Part shown: one piece after another, positions 47,967-58,097 of the stretch
Numbering within the stretch: position 1 is the first letter of the stretch
Layout: each line of letters starts with the position of its first letter
Source: Mycobacterium vicinigordonae
GTDB lineage: Bacteria > Actinomycetota > Actinomycetes > Mycobacteriales > Mycobacteriaceae
Direction of reading: 5' to 3'
Assembly: GCF_013466425.1 (NCBI RefSeq)
Contig: NZ_CP059165.1
Coordinates: forward strand, 1,674,001-1,738,000
Length of the DNA: 64,000 nt
The notes under the pieces: generated by a model
What the model was told of the DNA's origin: nothing
The model's database searches: none
What the model saw: the letters and a program-made list of their open reading frames with translations, nothing else
Position numbers and translations under genes: made by a program

Positions 47967-48671
47967 GTGTACTGCGAGGTGGCCCGCGAAGCGCTCTCGG
48001 CGCGGCTCGACGGTGAACGGGAGCCGGTCCCGGCGGCCCGGGTCGACGAGCATCTCGAGGAATGCGCCGAGTGCCGCGCGTGGCTCGAGCAGGTGCAGAG
48101 CCAGGCCGACGAACTTAGCCTGATGCTGCAGTCGCGGCCCGTCATCGCCCCACTCGCCCCGCTTGACCTTGGGCCGGTACCGCCTCGCCGGCGCGTCCGG
48201 CTCAGTGGGCTGCGCTGGGCGCTGCTAGTCGTCGGCATCGCGCAGGTCGCGCTGTCCACCGTGCAGGGGCTGGGCCTCGATCTCGGTCTGACCCACGATC
48301 ACGGCATGGGCTCGGCCCACCATCTGCTCAACGAGTCGACCGCATGGTCGATGGCGCTGGGCGTAATCATGGTCGGCGCGGCCCTCTGGCCGGCCGCCGC
48401 GGCCGGCCTCGCTGGTGTCCTGACGGTGTTTGTTGCCGTACTGGCCATCTATGTCGTCGTCGACGCCATGTCCGGAGCGGTCACCCTCACCCGGATCGGC
48501 ACCCACATACCGGTGCTGATCGGCGCCGTGCTGGCCACCCTAGTGTGGCGGCGCACCACCGCCCCGCCCCCGGACGGGGCGGCCGCAGAACCCGATATTG
48601 TGTTGCCGCCCAATGCATCTCGCGGTCGGCGACGCGGTCACCTATGGCCGACGGACGGCTCCGCGGCCTAG
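47967..48671 (+). CDS. Zinc-binding membrane anti-sigma factor, Rv0093c type
   Basis: 234 residues from GTG at 47967; an in-frame GTG at 47949 lies inside the promoter's spacer and is rejected. N-terminal anti-sigma domain with the ZAS motif HLEECAEC (His29-x3-Cys33-x2-Cys36). Then about four to five hydrophobic segments (about 83-106, 126-150, 152-172, 180-200). The first extracytoplasmic loop is rich in His and Met (HDHGMGSAHH, residues 110-119), suited to binding a metal such as copper. It is convergent with the SigC-like gene and likely holds that sigma factor at the membrane. In M. tuberculosis Rv0093c lies beside ctpA. Confidence 0.78.
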   Translation: MYCEVAREALSARLDGEREPVPAARVDEHLEECAECRAWLEQVQSQADELSLMLQSRPVIAPLAPLDLGPVPPRRRVRLSGLRWALLVVGIAQVALSTVQGLGLDLGLTHDHGMGSAHHLLNESTAWSMALGVIMVGAALWPAAAAGLAGVLTVFVAVLAIYVVVDAMSGAVTLTRIGTHIPVLIGAVLATLVWRRTTAPPPDGAAAEPDIVLPPNASRGRRRGHLWPTDGSAA

Positions 48672-48704
48672 CATTTCTCCCGGGTTCGTTCTTAACCGAC
48701 TTCC

Positions 48705-49250
48705 TTAGCCGACTTCGTCGGTTGCCTGAGCAGCTTGCAGCAGATCGCTGCGGGCCCGCGCCACCCTGGACCGGATGGTGCCGATCGGGCAGCCTCCGAC
48801 CTCGGCTGCCTCGGCGTAGGACAGGCCCAACACCTGGGTCAGCACGAAGGCCTCCCGGCGTTCGGGGTCCAGTGCGTCGAGCAGCATCCGGATCTCCACG
48901 ACGTTCTCGATCCGGCTGGCGTACCGCCCCTGGCTCAGCGCGTCGTCGAGATCGCGGACCTGCGTGGTGCGGGGTCTGCTGCTGTTGTGCCGAATCTGGT
49001 CGACGACCACCCGCCGTGCGATCGACAGCAGCCAGGTCCGCGCGGTGGATCGGCCACTGAACCGCGGTAGCGACCGGATCGCCCGCAGAAAGGTCTCCTG
49101 GGTCAGATCGTCGGCGCTGCCCGGGTCGGCCAGGTAGGCCACCGTGCGCCACACGTCGCGCTGGGTGGCCGCGATGAACTGCGACAGCGCGGCCTGGTCA
49201 CCCCGCCCCGCAGCTTTCGCAAGCTGCGTGATCAGGTCCTCCTCGCCCAT
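48705..49250 (-). CDS. sigC: ECF sigma factor, SigC-like
   Basis: 181 residues from ATG at 49250 (GTG 49265 in frame). Region 2 contains [26 protein letters not shown], region 2.3-2.4 [18 protein letters not shown], and region 4 contains [27 protein letters not shown]. The wording closely follows what I recall of M. tuberculosis SigC (Rv2069), including SRPRTT after region 2. SigC has been linked to expression of ctpB and the nrp cluster and to copper acquisition in M. tuberculosis. There sigC lies elsewhere; here it is divergent from ctpB. No GGAAC-n17-CGACT motif precedes its own start. Confidence 0.8.
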   Translation of the reverse strand: MGEEDLITQLAKAAGRGDQAALSQFIAATQRDVWRTVAYLADPGSADDLTQETFLRAIRSLPRFSGRSTARTWLLSIARRVVVDQIRHNSSRPRTTQVRDLDDALSQGRYASRIENVVEIRMLLDALDPERREAFVLTQVLGLSYAEAAEVGGCPIGTIRSRVARARSDLLQAAQATDEVG

Positions 49251-49293
49251 CGCGCCTGTTCCCACGGATACTGAGGGTAGGCCATGGACGGCT

Positions 49294-49320
49294 GGAACTT
49301 ATCGCCAGCCCGCAACGACT
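49294..49320 (+). promoter_or_regulatory. ECF-type promoter of ctpB
   Basis: GGAAC (49294-49298), exactly 17 nt, CGACT (49316-49320, continuing TATC). It matches the motifs before the anti-sigma gene and PPE1 in both elements and in spacing. The predicted leader to the ctpB ATG is about 45 nt and includes two copies of CTCTGGATCC (49326-49345) and GAGGAGG. Confidence 0.65.
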
Positions 49321-49371
49321 TATCTCTCTGGATCCCTCTGGATCCGGGATCAGAGGAGGTGGACGGCCACG

Positions 49372-51618
49372 ATGTCGTCGATGACCGCGGCAACAGACGA
49401 GCTGCCCGCGCGTGTTCAGCGGGTGCAACTCGAGGTCAGCGGTATGTCCTGCGCCGCCTGCGCCCGGCGGGTGGAATCGGCGCTGAACAAGGTGGCCGGG
49501 GTGCGGGCCTCGGTGAATTTCGCCACCCGGCTGGCAACCGTCGACGCCGAGGAGGGAATCGGAACTGATGAACTCTGCGGGGTGGTGGAGCGGGCCGGCT
49601 ACCGGGCCGAGCCGCGCCGCTCCGGCCGTGCATTCGACGATGACCCCGACGCCGCCCATGCGCGCTACCTGCTGACCCGCCTGGCTGTCGCCGCAGTGCT
49701 GTTCATTCCGCTGGCGCATCTCTCAGTGATGTTCGCCGTCGTGCCCAGCACTCGGTTCACCGGCTGGGAGTGGGTGCTGACCGCGCTGGCGCTTCCCGTG
49801 GTGACCTGGGCGGCGCTGCCGTTCCACCGGGTAGCGATGAACAACCTGCACGCTGGCACCGCGTCGATGGAGACGCTGATCTCGGTTGGCATCACCGCCG
49901 CAACCGTTTGGTCGTTCTACACCGTTTTCGGCGACCACCCCCGCGTCGAGCATCGTGGCGTCTGGCAGGCGCTGCTGGGCAGCGATGCGATCTACTTCGA
50001 GGTCGCCGCGGGCGTCACCGTTTTTGTGTTGGCGGGCCGGTTCTTCGAGGCCCGCGCGAAGTCGAAGACGGGTAGCGCGCTGCGGACGCTGGCCGCGCTC
50101 AGCGCCAAAGACGTCGCGGTGCTGCAGCCCGATGGAACTGAGATCGTCATCCCGGCCGACGAGCTCAAAGAGCTGCAGCGTTTCGTGGTGCGCCCGGGTC
50201 AGACAATCGCCGCCGACGGCCTGGTGGTCGACGGGTCAGCTGCAGTGGATATGAGCGCGATGACCGGTGAGGCACGCCCGGTGCGGGTGCAGCCCGGGGC
50301 CAACGTGATCGGTGGGACGGTGGTGCTCGACGGCCGGCTAATCGTGGAGGCCGCGGCCGTCGGCGCCGACACCCAGTTCGCTGGCATGGTCCGCCTCGTC
50401 GAGCAGGCGCAGGCGCAGAAGGCCAATGCGCAGCGGCTGGCCGACCGCATCTCGGCGGTGTTCGTGCCCTGTGTCTTCGCGGTGGCGGTGTTGACCACGC
50501 TGGGCTGGCTGGTGGCCGGCGGCGGACTGGACCGCGCCTTCTCGGCCGGGCTGGCGGTGCTGGTCATCGCGTGCCCGTGTGCGTTGGGACTGGCCACCCC
50601 AACAGCCATGCTGGTCGCATCCGGACGCGGCGCCCAGCTTGGCATCTTCCTCAAGGGCCACAGCTCTCTGGAGGCCACCCGTGCGGTCGACACCGTGGTG
50701 TTCGACAAGACCGGCACTCTGACGTCAGGCCAGTTGGCGGTCAGCGCGGTGGTGGCCGCGCCGGGTTGGGATGCGGCCGAAGTACAGCGGTTGGCTGCCG
50801 CGGTGGAGGCGGCATCCGAGCACGCTGTCGCGCTCGCGATCGCCGCGTCAACGGCTGCGCCCGAACCCGTCACCGATTTCCGAGCGGTCCCCGGCCGCGG
50901 AGTCGCCGGCATCGTTGCCGGCCGTGCGGTGCGGGTCGGGAAGCCGTCCTGGATCGCCCCGGCCGGCACCACCGCTGAACTGGTCACCGCCCGCCGGGAT
51001 GCCGAATCACGAGGTGAGACATCGGTTTACGTTGAGGTCCAGGGAACGCCGTGCGGGGTGATCGCGGTGTCCGACGCGGTCAAGGAGTCGGCGGCTGGTG
51101 CGGTGGCGGCGCTGCATCAGCGCGGTTTTCGGACGGTATTGCTGACCGGCGACAATCCGGCCTCGGCGGCGGCGGTGGCCGCGCACGTGGGCATCGAGGA
51201 AGTGATCGCCGATGTGCTGCCCGAAGGCAAGGTCGACATCATCGAGCAACTGCGCGACGGCGGCCGGGTGGTCGCCATGGTGGGTGACGGCATCAACGAT
51301 GGGCCCGCGCTGGCGTGCGCTGATCTGGGGATGGCGATGGGGCGCGGCACCGACGTGGCCATCGACGCCGCCGACATCATCCTGGTCCGCGAGGACTTGG
51401 ACGTGGTGCCGCTGGCGCTGGACTTGGCTGCCGCGACCATGCGCACTATCCGGATGAATATGGTGTGGGCGTTCGGTTACAACATCGCCGCGATTCCGGT
51501 GGCCGCCGCCGGATTGCTGAACCCACTGATCGCCGGGGCGGCGATGGCGTTCTCGTCGTTCTTCGTCGTGTCAAACAGCTTGCGGTTGCGCAACTTTGCC
51601 ATGTCCGCGCGCCAGTAG
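49372..51618 (+). CDS. ctpB: P1B-type metal cation-transporting ATPase CtpB
   Basis: 748 residues from ATG at 49372 (ATG 49381 also possible). N-terminal heavy-metal domain with [15 protein letters not shown] (Cys-x2-Cys). Membrane helices, actuator TGEARPV, the ion-binding CPC in [16 protein letters not shown], phosphorylation motif [16 protein letters not shown] (HP-type motif), and hinge [16 protein letters not shown]. Sequence wording is very close to M. tuberculosis CtpB. P1B ATPases of this group transport Cu(I) or related metals across the plasma membrane. Its 3' end overlaps the convergent NRPS gene by 48 nt. Promoter as described at 49294. Confidence 0.92.
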   Translation: MSSMTAATDELPARVQRVQLEVSGMSCAACARRVESALNKVAGVRASVNFATRLATVDAEEGIGTDELCGVVERAGYRAEPRRSGRAFDDDPDAAHARYLLTRLAVAAVLFIPLAHLSVMFAVVPSTRFTGWEWVLTALALPVVTWAALPFHRVAMNNLHAGTASMETLISVGITAATVWSFYTVFGDHPRVEHRGVWQALLGSDAIYFEVAAGVTVFVLAGRFFEARAKSKTGSALRTLAALSAKDVAVLQPDGTEIVIPADELKELQRFVVRPGQTIAADGLVVDGSAAVDMSAMTGEARPVRVQPGANVIGGTVVLDGRLIVEAAAVGADTQFAGMVRLVEQAQAQKANAQRLADRISAVFVPCVFAVAVLTTLGWLVAGGGLDRAFSAGLAVLVIACPCALGLATPTAMLVASGRGAQLGIFLKGHSSLEATRAVDTVVFDKTGTLTSGQLAVSAVVAAPGWDAAEVQRLAAAVEAASEHAVALAIAASTAAPEPVTDFRAVPGRGVAGIVAGRAVRVGKPSWIAPAGTTAELVTARRDAESRGETSVYVEVQGTPCGVIAVSDAVKESAAGAVAALHQRGFRTVLLTGDNPASAAAVAAHVGIEEVIADVLPEGKVDIIEQLRDGGRVVAMVGDGINDGPALACADLGMAMGRGTDVAIDAADIILVREDLDVVPLALDLAAATMRTIRMNMVWAFGYNIAAIPVAAAGLLNPLIAGAAMAFSSFFVVSNSLRLRNFAMSARQ

Positions 51619-54600
51619 ATCGCGCAACGGCTGCGGTCGCGCGTCGACTTCGGTAACCGTGTCGACCGCTAGCTCCACGGTGGGGCGGTCCGCCAGGTAT
51701 TGCGAGTAGCTGCGCTCGCCGAGCCGCGAGCCCAGGCTGATCCAACCGTCAAGTACCGACCATCTTCGCGGGTTGCGCCGCGCCCAGTCGCTGCGGTCAA
51801 GCCGTGCCTTCCATTCGGCTACGCTGATTTCCTCGAGACCGTAACCGTCGAGGAACTCCGCGTAAGCGACCGGCTGGCCGCGCAGCACGGCGAGGCCGCG
51901 GCCCAACGCAGCCGCTCCGGAATTCAGGCCTAGAATGGCTGCCGCCGCGGCGCTGCCGGTGGTGATCTCTTCGGTTAGCGTCAGGGCAGGGTAGGCGCCC
52001 AACGCCAGGCACGCGTCGACCAGTGACACGAAAATATCGGCGGAGGACGACAACTGGTACTTGTCGCCCAGCACCCGGGGGAGGCGCACGATGCTGAAAT
52101 CCAGCGCCGGTGGCGACGCGGCCACCACCAGTTCCGCGAGCGACTTGGCCGCCGCGTACGGATACGGCGCGTGTCGGGGATCGGTGACGTGCGGCTGGGT
52201 GACATCGGCATGGACGACGAACGTCGAGAGGTGCACCAGGCGGGCGCCCTGTCCCGCGCACGCCTGGGTAAGTGCAGCGACGAATTCCACATTGGCCGAC
52301 CGGAGTTCGCGGTACGGCACCAGCACATTGGTGTTGCCGACACAGTTGATCACGGTCCTTGCACCGCGGGACAGCGCGTTGAGCTCGGCCGAATCGGACC
52401 CGGTGAGCTGGTGCAACCGGATCCCGTCGGCGCCCCGCAGCCAATCCCACGGATCATGTTGGGGAAGAGCAGATCTCGTGACAAAGACCACCTCGGGGTG
52501 GGATGTCCCAGACTGCGCCAGGTCCAGGACCGCTCGCGCGAATCCGGTGCCGAGGATGCCTGACGCGCCTAGGACCACGATTGCTCCGGAGTCGTGATTC
52601 TGTTGGGGGCATACGGCATTGGGCTTCAGCAGCAATGTGAGATCACGTTTGATCTCGGTGGCGGTGCCAGAGTCCAGCCAGCCCTGCGCGGCCTGGTCTT
52701 CGATCAGGTTGGTGGCGGTGTCGGCGCTGACGAGATCCAGCAGGGTGAGCTGCCGCCCCAGATATGCGCGAGTCTGCGGGAGAATCCGGATGAGGTCCAC
52801 TGAGCCGATTCCCGCCGCGAGCAGCGACGTGTCAGCCCGGATCGGTTGGTCCAGCTGCCGGCTCCACATCTCGGCCAACCCGTCCGCCTCGCCGGACGCG
52901 GTATCTGTTGCAGCACAGTCTAGTTGGGGCAATGCAGGTAGCCTGGCACTGTCGACTTTTCCATTGGGCTTGCGCGGGATGTCGCCGACCGCGGTCACGA
53001 AGGAAGAGGGCACCCCGAGACTTTGCAGTAGCAACCTGATGCGGGCCGCCGCTGCGGGGTCCTCGCCGGTGCTGCGCGTCTGCGCGGTTTGGAACCAGAC
53101 TCCTAATCGACCGTCGTGCGGCTCAACCGCGAGGTCGGAGATCGTAGGGTCGGCACAGACGCGTGCGACGACCTCGGCGGTGTCGACCCGCTTTCCGGCG
53201 ATCTTGACTATCGCGTCCTTGCGACCGGCGAAGATCGGGAAGCCCTCCGCGTCGACCGACACCCGGTCTGCGGTGGCGAAGGCGCGGCGTTGTGTCCCAT
53301 CGGGGGTAGTGACGATGCCGAAGCCGCGGCCCTCGATTCCGAGGTAGCCGGCAGAGACCAGATCGCCGACGACGACGACCTCGCCGAACGCGGTGAATAC
53401 CGTGTTGGGCAGCACCGGCCGGCCCAGCCGGTCGCTGCCCTCGCCGGTAATCGGCAGATACGTGACGACGACCGTGGTTTCGGTCGGGCCATAGCTGGAA
53501 ATCAGGGAAATCCGCCGTGCCAGAGCGTGGTCACGCCATCTGTGGATGGCGGTGGTGCGCAGCGCTTCGCCGCCGATGACGATCTGCCGCAGGTTCGAGC
53601 GGTGCAGTGCGTCCAGAGCCATATCGTCGTCGCACAGCAGCTGCCAGATGGCGGTCGGCAGGTCGGCGACAGTCGCCCGCTGCTCGATCAAATCTCGCGT
53701 CAGCGTGTCCAGATCGCCGGACCTCATTGCGGTGGAGCGCACCAGCTTGGCTCCGCAGAATGCGGCACCGAAGATCTCTTCGATACTGATGTCCGACGTC
53801 AGCGGCGCACTTTGCAGGATGGTGTCGTCCGGTCCCCACCCGTAGCCGTGCCGGACCCCGCCGCAGAACGCCCCCAGGGACCCATGCGTGACCCGGACCA
53901 GCTTGGGCCGCCCGGTCGAACCCGAAGTGGGCATGACATAAGCGGTTTGACCGGGGAGTCCGGGAGCGCGCCGCACCTCGTCGATGCGTCGGCCGACGGC
54001 ATCGTCGAGGACGCCGACGAGTTCGGCGGCACCGAGATCGACGACGTGCGCGGTGTCCCCAGCGGCGCTAATGGCGTCGGCGCGCTGCCTCAGCTCGTCG
54101 ACGCCGTCGCACACGCTGTAGCCACACCCCGCGAGATGGCAGGCCAGCAGCAGGTCGATGGTCCGTTCGGAGCCGTCGTCACAGCACACCACGATGTCGC
54201 CCGCAGCGACGCCTTGGCCAATCAGCCAGCCAACCCACGGGTACACGAAGGAACGGCGCTGTAGGAATCGCTCGACGGATGGATCGGCGAACCACGCTGT
54301 AGCCGTAAATGTTTCGCGTCTACTGGCCGGATAGCCGGGCCGCCGGGCGCCATCGGCATCGATAGCGAACCATTCGTCGACCATCATCGCGATGGGCTGA
54401 TGCCACAGCGTGGGCATCGAGTGCAGCGCGTCGGCGATGCGCTGCGCGACTCCGGTGTGTCGCCCGCCGTCGAGCCCTCTTTCGGGCAGATCCGCTCGGT
54501 CCCAGATTGCCAGCTGCAACGAGCGCTGCTCTTCGTCCTGAACGCAAGCCACCGTCATGCCCTCTACGGGGCCGATTCGCGTCGCCTCCGGCGCTTCGGT

Positions 54601-55683
54601 CAGGAATGGGCGCAGTTGCGGTGCGCACGACCGGCGAATGAAGTTGAGCGTCAACGCTTGTACCCCGGTGGCGCGGTTGATGGCCAGGTACATGCGGCGG
54701 TAATGTTCCTCACGTAGCCATCGGCGCCGCACGGCCTTGACATAGCTGCGATCCAGCAACGCGACAACGTCGGCGACCGAGGCGAATGGCTGGAACTGGA
54801 ACGTCTGCGCCACCGAATTAACCAGGCAGGTAGCCACATTCAATTCGGGGTCGCCGAATCGGTTGTCCACTGCATGAACCACCAGACCGTCGGTGCTCTG
54901 CCGCCGGCTCGCGTCCACGGCCATCGCGGCCGCGGTCACCAGCACGTTAAGCGGGACATGCCGGGCCTCGGAGAGGGCGAGCAACGCATCGTAACGATCG
55001 CCGCAGACCAGCACCGATTCGCGCAGTACACCTCTGGCCGCCAGCACCGGCGCTTCGCTCGGCCCGGCTATCACCGATTCCTCCGCCAGTTCGCGCTGCA
55101 CAACGGCGGCCAGGCGCTGCAATGCCTCGGCAACCCTGGCCGCTTCGCGCTGATGGGCCAACGCCACCTTGGCTAGACCGTCAGTCGCACAGGGGATCTC
55201 AGCGATATACCCCGCCGAGAGATGGTGCGCCAGGCTGGCTTCGATGATCCCCGTCGCGCCGCCGTCGAGCAGAATGTGGTGGGAGTCGACGTCCATTCCG
55301 CAGACGGTGCCGGCTGAGTCGGTCCGCACGGTGTACCGCACCAGTGGCCGGCCAAGGATGCCGGTCTGCCAGGTCTCGGCCAGCTCGACGTCGTCAGTCT
55401 CCGGCGCGGACCGCACCAGGTCGGAAACCCCCAGCTGCGGAACCAGATCCGGGACGCCGTCTGGGCCGGGCGAGGCTTCCAGCACGCACAGCTGAATCGG
55501 ATTCTCCAGCACCGATGCCGCAAGCGCGGCGAGGAACCGGGCGGGATCTAGGGGCCGGAATCGGTACCGCTTGCTGATCAGGTATAGCGACGGTTCGCCG
55601 TCCTGAAGCACGCCCTGGTAGATATTGCGTTGCGAATGACTCAGTGGAACGCGCTGCGTGTGTGCTTGATCGAGCACGGTCAC
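51571..55683 (-). CDS. nrp: Single-module NRPS (C-A-T-reductase) of the isonitrile lipopeptide pathway
   Basis: 1370 residues from GTG at 55683 (shares GTGA with the carrier-protein stop). Condensation domain (about 10-430) with active HHILLDG (135-141). Adenylation domain (about 440-930): [16 protein letters not shown], and PRKPNGKVD. Thiolation domain with [11 protein letters not shown] (Ser is the phosphopantetheine site). C-terminal reductase with [17 protein letters not shown] and YPYAAAK, which releases the product as an aldehyde or alcohol. It should join isonitrile acyl chains to one amino acid. M. tuberculosis Nrp (Rv0101) is about 2500 residues with two modules, so this enzyme is monomodular. 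Confidence 0.9.
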   Translation of the reverse strand: MTVLDQAHTQRVPLSHSQRNIYQGVLQDGEPSLYLISKRYRFRPLDPARFLAALAASVLENPIQLCVLEASPGPDGVPDLVPQLGVSDLVRSAPETDDVELAETWQTGILGRPLVRYTVRTDSAGTVCGMDVDSHHILLDGGATGIIEASLAHHLSAGYIAEIPCATDGLAKVALAHQREAARVAEALQRLAAVVQRELAEESVIAGPSEAPVLAARGVLRESVLVCGDRYDALLALSEARHVPLNVLVTAAAMAVDASRRQSTDGLVVHAVDNRFGDPELNVATCLVNSVAQTFQFQPFASVADVVALLDRSYVKAVRRRWLREEHYRRMYLAINRATGVQALTLNFIRRSCAPQLRPFLTEAPEATRIGPVEGMTVACVQDEEQRSLQLAIWDRADLPERGLDGGRHTGVAQRIADALHSMPTLWHQPIAMMVDEWFAIDADGARRPGYPASRRETFTATAWFADPSVERFLQRRSFVYPWVGWLIGQGVAAGDIVVCCDDGSERTIDLLLACHLAGCGYSVCDGVDELRQRADAISAAGDTAHVVDLGAAELVGVLDDAVGRRIDEVRRAPGLPGQTAYVMPTSGSTGRPKLVRVTHGSLGAFCGGVRHGYGWGPDDTILQSAPLTSDISIEEIFGAAFCGAKLVRSTAMRSGDLDTLTRDLIEQRATVADLPTAIWQLLCDDDMALDALHRSNLRQIVIGGEALRTTAIHRWRDHALARRISLISSYGPTETTVVVTYLPITGEGSDRLGRPVLPNTVFTAFGEVVVVGDLVSAGYLGIEGRGFGIVTTPDGTQRRAFATADRVSVDAEGFPIFAGRKDAIVKIAGKRVDTAEVVARVCADPTISDLAVEPHDGRLGVWFQTAQTRSTGEDPAAAARIRLLLQSLGVPSSFVTAVGDIPRKPNGKVDSARLPALPQLDCAATDTASGEADGLAEMWSRQLDQPIRADTSLLAAGIGSVDLIRILPQTRAYLGRQLTLLDLVSADTATNLIEDQAAQGWLDSGTATEIKRDLTLLLKPNAVCPQQNHDSGAIVVLGASGILGTGFARAVLDLAQSGTSHPEVVFVTRSALPQHDPWDWLRGADGIRLHQLTGSDSAELNALSRGARTVINCVGNTNVLVPYRELRSANVEFVAALTQACAGQGARLVHLSTFVVHADVTQPHVTDPRHAPYPYAAAKSLAELVVAASPPALDFSIVRLPRVLGDKYQLSSSADIFVSLVDACLALGAYPALTLTEEITTGSAAAAAILGLNSGAAALGRGLAVLRGQPVAYAEFLDGYGLEEISVAEWKARLDRSDWARRNPRRWSVLDGWISLGSRLGERSYSQYLADRPTVELAVDTVTEVDARPQPLRDLLARGHGKVAQPQAV

Positions 55684-55931
55684 GGCGCAGTTTCCAGCTC
55701 GGACTTCTCCAGTTCCGCAACCCATCCGGCGATCGACAGATTCTCCGCAAGCCGCGACGGCAACGACGATTCACGTTCCACACCAAGCCGTTTCATCAGT
55801 ACGACGAATCGTACCGAATCCAATCCGAGGTCTCGCAGATCGGTGGAGTCGCCGTCGACGAGGTCCGCGTCGTCCACGTAGAGCACGTCGCAGATCGCGG
55901 CGCGAATGGCGTCGCGCAGTTGCTCAGCCAC
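55680..55931 (-). CDS. Acyl carrier protein, Rv0100 type
   Basis: 83 residues. DLGLDSVRFVVLM carries the phosphopantetheine Ser (Ser39). It overlaps fadD10 by 8 nt and nrp by 4 nt, so all three are translationally coupled. It holds the acyl chain while glycine addition and isonitrile formation take place and then delivers it to the NRPS. The C-terminus ([11 protein letters not shown]) is acidic. Confidence 0.9.
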   Translation of the reverse strand: MAEQLRDAIRAAICDVLYVDDADLVDGDSTDLRDLGLDSVRFVVLMKRLGVERESSLPSRLAENLSIAGWVAELEKSELETAP

Positions 55932-57507
55932 GAATCGTCGCTCCTGCTTGCGTGTCGGTCACCCTGGCCGCCAGCGATGCTCGCATGACCTTTCCGGACT
56001 GCGTACGCGGAATGTCGGCGACCAGCATGATGGTCGACGGGCGCGCCGTCGCCTCGGACTCCTGACGGAAGCGAGCCGCGACAGCATGCTTGAGTTTTCG
56101 TTCCTCGGTTTCGTCCAGTGCCGTCGCGGCGACCACCGCCAGACCGACCAGCGCGCCGAATTCGGCATCCGGAATCTCGTAGCATGCCGCCTCTTGCACG
56201 CCCGGCACACTCTCGGCAATTCGGTCCACTTCGTCGGGCGCGACATTCACGCCGCCGCAGATGATCATCTCCGAAGAGCGCCCCTTGATGTAGAAGAAGC
56301 CGTCGTCGTGGCGCTCGAGCAGGTCCCCGGTGTTCACCCAGCCGTCGCTGAGCACCTCGGCGGTGCGATCCGGGTTGTTCCAGTAGCCGAGCATGTTGGC
56401 CGGCGACCTGATCCACAGCGTGCCGAACGACGCCGAATCGGCGGGTCCCGCGGCCGGCGGCCGTTCGCCGTCGGCAGCCAGATACACGTCGACGCCGGGA
56501 TAGGGCCGCCCTACCGCGCCCGCCTCGATCTTGCCTATGGAGCCGTCATCCGTGGGCAGACACAAAGCGGTGCAACCTGTTTCGCTCAGGCCATACACCT
56601 GTGCGGTGCGCACACCGGTGGCTTCGATGAAGCGCACGTCGGCCGCGATAGCTCGGGACCCGCCGTAGCCGAGCAGCCGCAGCGCCGGCAGCCTCGCATC
56701 GGCGGCCTTCATCTCCGCGACTAGTTTCGCAAGCAGGGTCGGCACCAGACAGGTCGATGCCACGGCATTGGTTTGCAGAATTTGCAGCAGTGATGTGGTG
56801 TTCTCACCGCCGGTGATGCAGCAGCCGCCGCGCATCAGGCAGGTCAGGATCCACCACAGTCCGCCGATATGGGTGGCGGGCAGCGGCGAATATGTGGTTT
56901 CGCCGTCCACCCAGGTGATCCAGTTTAAGTCTTCATCGCGCAGGATGTCCGGGATGGCGTAGAACGTGCGGTTGGCCAGCAGCACCGCTTTCGGCTCGCC
57001 GGTGGTGCCACTGGTGAAGATCATCGCCAGCGGGTCGTCGGCACCGAGGTCGGTCGGGTCTACCTCGCTGAATCCGGTGGAATACTTTTCGCTGGAACCG
57101 ATTTCCACGGGAATGGCCGGTAGGGAACTCAACGCATCCGCCATACCGGTCGAGGCCAACCTGGCCCGGGATGCCACGAGAATTGCCGTGGGCCGGGCGA
57201 TCTCGGCGAACCGGGTGATGATTGCCGGCGGAAGGCTTCCGTCGACCATGACGGCGATCGCACCGAGTTTCGCGCAGGCCAGCACCGACAGGAAGGTTTC
57301 CGGCCCGTTGTCGGAGCTGACCAGCACCCGGTCTCCGCGGGAGATGCCTTGTGTGGCAAGGGTTTCAGCGAGCAGCGCCAGTTCAGCGAACAGCGCCCCG
57401 TAGCGCAACACGCTAGTGCCGTCGACACGGCGTAGCGCGATCGCTTCGGGTCGTATTCGTGCCCGATCTCGGACGCGTTGCAACACGGTGGGCGGTGGGG
57501 AAGACAT
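55924..57507 (-). CDS. fadD10: Fatty acyl-AMP ligase FadD10
   Basis: 527 residues from ATG at 57507; a longer open frame upstream runs through the fcoT end and is rejected. ANL-superfamily motifs: TSGTTGEPKAVLL, YGLSETG, GWVNTGDLL, KGRSSEMIICGGVNVAPDEVD and RTQSGKV with the C-terminal Lys. It activates a fatty acid as acyl-AMP and loads it on the neighbouring carrier protein rather than CoA, as established for FadD10. It lies 30 nt after fcoT. Confidence 0.92.
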   Translation of the reverse strand: MSSPPPTVLQRVRDRARIRPEAIALRRVDGTSVLRYGALFAELALLAETLATQGISRGDRVLVSSDNGPETFLSVLACAKLGAIAVMVDGSLPPAIITRFAEIARPTAILVASRARLASTGMADALSSLPAIPVEIGSSEKYSTGFSEVDPTDLGADDPLAMIFTSGTTGEPKAVLLANRTFYAIPDILRDEDLNWITWVDGETTYSPLPATHIGGLWWILTCLMRGGCCITGGENTTSLLQILQTNAVASTCLVPTLLAKLVAEMKAADARLPALRLLGYGGSRAIAADVRFIEATGVRTAQVYGLSETGCTALCLPTDDGSIGKIEAGAVGRPYPGVDVYLAADGERPPAAGPADSASFGTLWIRSPANMLGYWNNPDRTAEVLSDGWVNTGDLLERHDDGFFYIKGRSSEMIICGGVNVAPDEVDRIAESVPGVQEAACYEIPDAEFGALVGLAVVAATALDETEERKLKHAVAARFRQESEATARPSTIMLVADIPRTQSGKVMRASLAARVTDTQAGATIRG

Positions 57508-57536
57508 GACGATTGACTGCTTCTTCTGCCGGAGGG

Positions 57537-58097
57537 TCAGGGGATGTTCAGGGCGGCCAACTCGACCTCGGCCGATGCGGAACCTTGGTACTCGTCCCAG
57601 AACTCGATGGCGCACGGGACGGACAGGTACCGCAAGCTGCGGTCGATGACCTTGAAGTTCTGGCACAACAGCCGGGCCGAGAACCTCTGGGCGTTGATCG
57701 GCCTGCGGAACCGGGATGCGGTGTTCTTGATCAACATGCTGGGCAGTTGCAGGTCGAAGTAATCACTGATCGACCAGCCTCGCAGCACGGGAATCTCCTC
57801 GTTCAGGATGGCCGGCGCAAAGGCGCTGTAGGCGAGCTGGTTGAAGCACAGGATCAGCTCGGCGGCATTGAAATGACCGGTGGTGCGAATGTACGCGGAT
57901 TCCTCGATGCGGAAATTGCCGACGGCGTAGACCGAATCGGCGGTCGCTTGATACTCGGCGTCGAGTAGGTAGCGGCAGCCCTTGTAGGAATACGGCTCCA
58001 GCACCCGGACCAGAAGATCCTCGGGGATCGGTGTGGTGACGGCGGATTCGGGCGAAAGCGTGGTCTGTGCGGTGGACGGTACATCGATGTGAGTCAT
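57537..58097 (-). CDS. fcoT: FcoT, hot-dog-fold thioesterase-like enzyme of isonitrile synthesis
   Basis: 186 residues from ATG at 58097, which shares ATGA with the dioxygenase stop. Hot-dog fold protein; landmarks GCRYLLDAEYQATADSVYAVGNFRIEESAY, and TGHFNAAELILCFNQLAYSA (helix with the catalytic region). Its homologues (Rv0098, ScoD) add glycine to an unsaturated acyl carrier thioester and hydrolyse it to the N-carboxymethyl beta-amino acid that becomes the isonitrile. Length matches Rv0098. Confidence 0.9.
   Translation of the reverse strand: MTHIDVPSTAQTTLSPESAVTTPIPEDLLVRVLEPYSYKGCRYLLDAEYQATADSVYAVGNFRIEESAYIRTTGHFNAAELILCFNQLAYSAFAPAILNEEIPVLRGWSISDYFDLQLPSMLIKNTASRFRRPINAQRFSARLLCQNFKVIDRSLRYLSVPCAIEFWDEYQGSASAEVELAALNIP

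Noticed and set aside
49326..49345. Tandem CTCTGGATCC before ctpB as a regulatory repeat
   Set aside because: Only two short copies downstream of the predicted start; possibly chance or slippage, with no protein known to use it.
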